From: Liolophura sinensis
Taxonomy: Eukaryota; Mollusca; Polyplacophora; Chitonida; Chitonidae
DNA: 64,000 bases
Direction of reading: 5' to 3'
Assembly (NCBI RefSeq): GCF_032854445.1
Contig: NC_088302.1
Span: 19,215,338-19,279,337 of the forward strand
In this document: positions 59,611-64,000 of the stretch, piece after piece
Layout: each line of letters opens with the position of its first letter
How positions within the stretch are numbered: the stretch's first letter is position 1
The notes under the pieces: generated by a model
The model's database searches: none
Seen by the model: only the letters and a program-made list of their open reading frames with translations
What the model was told of the DNA's origin: nothing
Program-made: the position numbers and the translations under genes

Positions 59611-59882
59611 AGGAAGAAATCGCCGTCCAGCTTATTCATGTCCAGGTATTCCTTTAGTTCGGTCTGATACTGTTTAATCAAAATGAGGTTGTTCGCCAAC
59701 GTTACACTTAAAAATTCAGCTTCTTTCTGCATGGTTGTTTTGTTCAGCTTATCATTCAGGTCAGACACATTTTTCAGCCCAAAATCTGCGAACCGAGTAG
59801 AAATAGGCTGAATTTTCACCATAAGGGACTGAAGGTGGGCCAAAGCATCCTGGGAGGCGCCTTTGATCTTTTCTAATGATTC
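59611..59882 (-). CDS. Internal helical exon of an unrecognised gene
   Basis: A 272-bp exon bounded on the minus strand by acceptor TTTTTCATCCAACAG|GA and donor TTCTTCCT|GTAAGT. It is open throughout in one frame (90 codons plus two bases, entering in phase 0). The peptide begins ESLEKIKGASQDALAHLQSL, continues with FADFGLKNVSDLNDKLNK and ends KEYLDMNKLDGDFF. It is charged and leucine-rich with almost no proline or glycine, so it should be largely alpha-helical, possibly coiled coil. No Met is required because it is internal. I found no partner exons on either side and do not recognise the family. The two splice signals plus an open, protein-like frame are the whole of the evidence. Confidence 0.6.
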
Positions 59883-60239
59883 CTGTTGGATGAAAAATAA
59901 TAAATTAGTAAAAACATAAATTTACCTAAAATATTATAACGTGTAGAACGAATAAATGAATCATTATATAGGCAAATGAATAAGTATGCCCTGATGCCAT
60001 AATTTGGCAGTATTATATCCATATTGCGGCTATGAATGACTGTGATCTTATAATCAACAATACTTCAGATATATCGCCTTATGCATATATACCAGTCAAA
60101 AGAATACATGATACTTAAGTATGAATAGCTAACGATCACATTCTTTTAACGTGACTGTATGTTAAAAGTAATGACAGCACAGCATTTTGAGTAATTCTAG
60201 AGCAGTGATGTTCTTACTTTAAAAGTGACGTTCTTTACT

Positions 60240-60480
60240 TGATTCTGCTTAAGTCATGGTGCTATGGGCGTGTATACTGCTGCTATTTATGTATTTACAT
60301 GAACAGTTTGAATAAAACCCTATCTGAGGTAATCTGACAAGAGGTCGTGTTTCACCGGTTACGAGTGACCATTTACCAGCTATCCCACTGTCGTCATTGC
60401 TCTGGTTTTACTCTCTATGCTGTACATCTGTAACTACATTATAGACAAATAACCACACCTTCACGTTTTGACCGTAGGCC
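60240..60480 (+). repeat. Dispersed repeat C, longest copy
   Basis: The left part (to about 60360) matches 49450-49575, and the right part (CCAGCTATCCCACTGTCGTC, GGTTTTACTCTCTATGCTGT, CACGTTTTGACCGTAG) matches 9391-9505. This copy therefore joins two fragments that are separate elsewhere and gives the best view of the family. No open frame or terminal repeats were seen. Confidence 0.65.
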
Positions 60481-60760
60481 TAGTATTTGACAGATATCAA
60501 ACTAATGATTGGGTACGATTTATGCTGTATTCATCTCACGTCTCATTTCAAACTGCAAAGATAAAGCTAGCAACCAAGACCTGAAATGTTCCAAGTAACA
60601 TACATCATTTCTTTAAGAGATGAAGGTGTGTGACATCAATTCACATACAATGCTCAGTACACGCGGTTGGATTTGTCAAGACCTATTTTCGTATGTGAAC
60701 AGCGGCATGAAGCTAAGGCTTAATTACAGCTCACATATATAACCATTATATGGCTTTGCT

Positions 60761-60848
60761 GAAATATGTAAATAAGAACTACGGTTCACACATCGTTGAA
60801 ATATGTAAATCAGCACTACAGTTCACACATCTTTAAAATATGTAAATC
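60761..60848. repeat. 37-bp tandem repeat, about 2.4 copies
   Basis: GAAATATGTAAAT-type units begin at 60761, 60798 and 60835, each followed by CAGTTCACACATC-like sequence. Confidence 0.85.
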
Positions 60849-62728
60849 GACTTAATAGGTAACAGGAGCTTTTCGGGTATAAAAATGATTTTACTAAAGG
60901 TATTATTATACGTTCGCCTATATTTGAACACTGATGACAAAGATAAACGGGATACATTAGAGCCAAAATGTATTTTAACCGCACTGTAGGAGAAGAATTT
61001 CATGCCAGTGCTGATAAAATACATCATATTATATTCCATGAAATATATTACTCTCCCAGGTGATCACAATTGTTTTTCTTTTAATTGAAAACATATTCCA
61101 CTTCGTTGTAAAGATACAATCACAATATCATCTCCGAACGGTAATAGTGACAATTATCTTGAAATTTATTCTTGGCTCTGGGTTCGTATATCTCACATCT
61201 CCCTCCATACACTTTTAATTAAAATTCTCCTGGCATCATCACAATAACTCACGGTATAAAGTGTTTTATTTAAAACACACCTGTTTGCTAAATGACTTGG
61301 GTATCTTAATAGTTTTTCGATTTGTCCCTCGCTGCATGCAGTTTACCCCGGGGGTAACTATATATACTAATGTTTAAAGCATTCCAGTAATTTGTTCGGG
61401 CAATCGATTCTAAGCTCAACATCTGTTACGCGTAGAAGAGCTATAAAAAAACTCTATGAAGTGGGTCGGGCATTAATACGACTGTAACCTAGCGAAACTA
61501 AAGCCATTTTTGAACATCAAAGTGTTGCTACGGTCGTTTTAAACCCTGCTGGCGAATGTACGATAATTTTGAAGACTGTTTTATTCCTGCCAACTCTAAG
61601 GTTGTTCCTATACTGATCTGATGTAAGTTAGAAGGCGAATGTACAGGCGTTTGTGCGCAGTATTGTCGGTCTGCTAACCATGCGGTATGGGAATATATAA
61701 ATACTAACATACTAAATCTTCACAAGTGTTTTCTCTGATGGCCTATTCCAGACGGATTATCCGGAGCTGAAACTAAGCTTTAACGGGACGTATAAGGTAG
61801 AAAGACAAAACTGAGAACGCCTTACACGTTTTATGTAAAGACAATTCAGTCGTTATTTGAATTTTTACCTCCAAAATTTCAAGAATTAGAATCAAATTTT
61901 CAAATGCTGCGTTTCGTCAAAAATGGGTAAAATGAATCAATCGGCCCTAGATTTCTTTGAAGAATGGTTGGCTTATATGGCTTTGAGAATAATCGATCAT
62001 AAACCAATAAATCGCTGAGATATGAGTTTTGATAAACTGTCAGCGTTTTGGGAGAAAAAACATGAAGAAACATGAAATAAGGACAACCTGATGTATCGGC
62101 ATGTGAGAAAAATAATCCGTGTGTTTAACGCTGCTCCAGTTCAAAGAACACCGCATGCACCGAGCGAGACACACCGCGGCCATTTCATTCCATTTCGAGA
62201 GAAACTGGCAGAAGACTTTCGATTAATTCTGTCAAGAAGCGGTGAAGCGCCAAGACAAAGTTCTTTAATTAGTTATCACAGGGATGAAGGTAATAGACCC
62301 CGTAACCTTAAGGACTTAAATCAATCCCTTTTGATAATTTCTTGGAGCCGTTTTGGGCAGATATGAAAGAGGCTTATTTCAGGCCAGACCAGGGGTAATT
62401 GGCCCTGGCTTATAAAACGTCGATCACCTTACATATGTAATGAGACACGATGTTTCAATTTCGGTCCATCATCAAAACTGTCACTATGACTGATAGCTGG
62501 GTGTATGACATCCATATAGGGCCGGTGTCAGCGGGCCGATATAGGCTCGCGCGTACCAGACTGAATGTCCTATCAACGGCTATGGCCACGCAGAGCATTG
62601 TTAGGAAGAATCGTTAGAAACGTCGAACCAGAGATGTGGCCTGGATTTAACGACAGAAAGATTATAACAATCAAAAGAAATTGCAAGTCTCATGTTCACA
62701 GCATCAACAGTATCATCGTTATTCAAAA
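60849..62728. other. Intergenic DNA
   Basis: No exon or clear repeat was recognised. The part 62090-62420 is less AT-rich with several TTAATT/TAAT cores and carries a 91-codon frame without splice support. Confidence 0.4.
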
Positions 62729-62834
62729 TTGCACTTTCTGGGTATAGCACAGATTCTAATGTGGAAAATCGGTTGAGAACACTGTGGGTTTTGAACCAGT
62801 TGCCTAGAATATGTGCTATACCCAGAAAGTGTAA
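62729..62834. repeat. Short hairpin element with about 30-bp arms
   Basis: The left arm 62729-62758 and right arm 62805-62834 are reverse complements with two mismatches in 30; the core CACTTTCTGGGTATAGCACA is shared apart from flanking single differences. The spacer is 46 bp. It may be a minimal MITE or a structured RNA. No target-site duplication is obvious. Confidence 0.85.
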
Positions 62835-64000
62835 TCCCAACTAACGACAATTCTGTAACTTAAAATGTCACTGCCTGCAAATGACATCCACCACTCTGGT
62901 ATATAGGGTAGGTTTAATTCGGCTGGGCGCCAAAAGTAAACAAGTTACACGCTCGTATAAGAAGAACAAAAAGTTGAGTGCATGATAAGGCCATTTCCGA
63001 AGGGTCAGTGTTCTGAAAAGCTTTCTCTGGCGTAGGAAAGTACACAATCCAGTCCTGTATTTTTATATGTACTATACCAGAACAGAGCGACCTCCCATGA
63101 TGGTATGGTATTTGATTCGATGTTTTAGTGCCTGTGATAATAGGCACGGGGGAATACCACAAGAGACAAATGACGATTCTCTGAATCGTCCAGTTAGTGT
63201 TCTGCCAGTCATTTGGTTGACGCTTATAAAGTCTAGGATTCGTGGTTGCACTGGAGTTATTTGGCTATGGCTTGTTAAGGGACCGTCCTCAAAATCGTTT
63301 GCATTTGGTTATTTTTTTTTCTCTAAACCGAACTCGATTTACACCCTTCGTTTTCCCATTCGGTATAAACGATTTCAGGGAATCAAACGAATACCCGTAT
63401 CGGTCTGCTTAGTGATACAGGTAAGTTTAAATATCTTTGTGTACACCGGCGATCGGTATACAGGCTTTCAACTAGAGTCTACACAAGAAACAAATGCAAA
63501 GAAACAACAACAACAGTGATTTCACCTTTCCAAATGAATGCTCAGGTTTCGCACTTACTTATTTTCACGATATTCCCAAGACTATCGATACCCAATATAT
63601 AGGGCTAAATGTGTGGTCGGACATATATGCCAGAAACTCATCCGTATAGGCCTAGGCTACACCGTACAAGTGCACGTGTTCGGAGTCATACCAGGTACTG
63701 CATGTTCTGTATCAGCCGATGTCGAGTGCTGACAACTACATTTTGCGATGGGTGTTTGCCCCCATGTGCTTGGGATTTGCTTCTCGTTGATTAAAAGTCT
63801 CAATTGTCATATATAACCAGGTTTCAACATCTACTCACACTGAGTCTTGGTGAAACCAAATGTGAATATTTCTTTATTTCATAGTAGGCAATCTTGCATA
63901 CACAAACATAAGTAGGTCTGCCAGCCGGCGTACAAATGGTTACGGAAAGCTGCTTAAAAATCTCCACAGGCTTCATACAAGCTGTCAACTTCAGTTTTTG
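62835..64000. other. Non-coding right edge
   Basis: No exon is supported. A 150-codon frame at 63067-63519 (+) ends in a Gln run from CAACAACAACAA and has neither an ATG context nor splice sites that convince me; its length is within chance expectation. Confidence 0.35.

Noticed and set aside
63067-63519. 150-codon + strand frame ending in Gln run
   Set aside because: Chance-length frame; the Gln run is a short CAA repeat.

Overview
The window looks like intergenic and intronic DNA from a marine lophotrochozoan animal, most likely a mollusc. Three things point that way: GT/AG-bounded exons separated by long AT-rich non-coding DNA, no operons, and many copies of tRNA-derived SINEs of a style I associate with mollusc genomes. 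The organism call is an inference from repeat style, because no conserved marker gene is present.

Gene content is sparse. The best gene is on the + strand at 35092-38344: two exons (35092-35284 and 36645-38344) with consensus splice sites and intact phase, predicting 630 residues that resemble the DUF3987 P-loop (primase/helicase-like) family. It has a TATA-like box, an in-frame stop upstream of the start, and a polyadenylation signal. Two partial minus-strand genes are each represented by one exon: a first coding exon at 6905-7368 (start MMDKV, ends at a GTAAGT donor), with a CpG-richer candidate promoter behind it, and an internal helical exon at 59611-59882 with both splice sites. I recognise neither product. 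Nothing indicates that these three genes work together.

Most of the rest is repeats. SINE family A (tRNA-like head, central domain, ATAAAT tail) occurs at least 15 times; four copies have perfect 10-13 bp target-site duplications and are therefore recent. SINE family B occurs three times and family D at least four times. A further repeat family links 32580-32923 with 49040-49375, and another links 9391-9505, 49450-49575 and 60240-60480. MITE-like inverted-repeat elements lie at 29500-29640 and 34607-34778, with a short strong hairpin at 62729-62834. A large imperfect inverted repeat (46355-47583) has a recent SINE in its loop.

Tandem arrays include a nearly T-free 24-bp minisatellite of about 2.7 kb (23600-26345), a 35-bp minisatellite with a 105-bp higher-order period (about 14190-14960), a 280-bp CT tract (15401-15677), a TA tract (39955-40022) and several short arrays. 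Several non-coding segments are rich in homeodomain/TALE-like motifs and could be developmental enhancers, but this cannot be decided from one sequence. All repeat boundaries and alignments were judged by eye.
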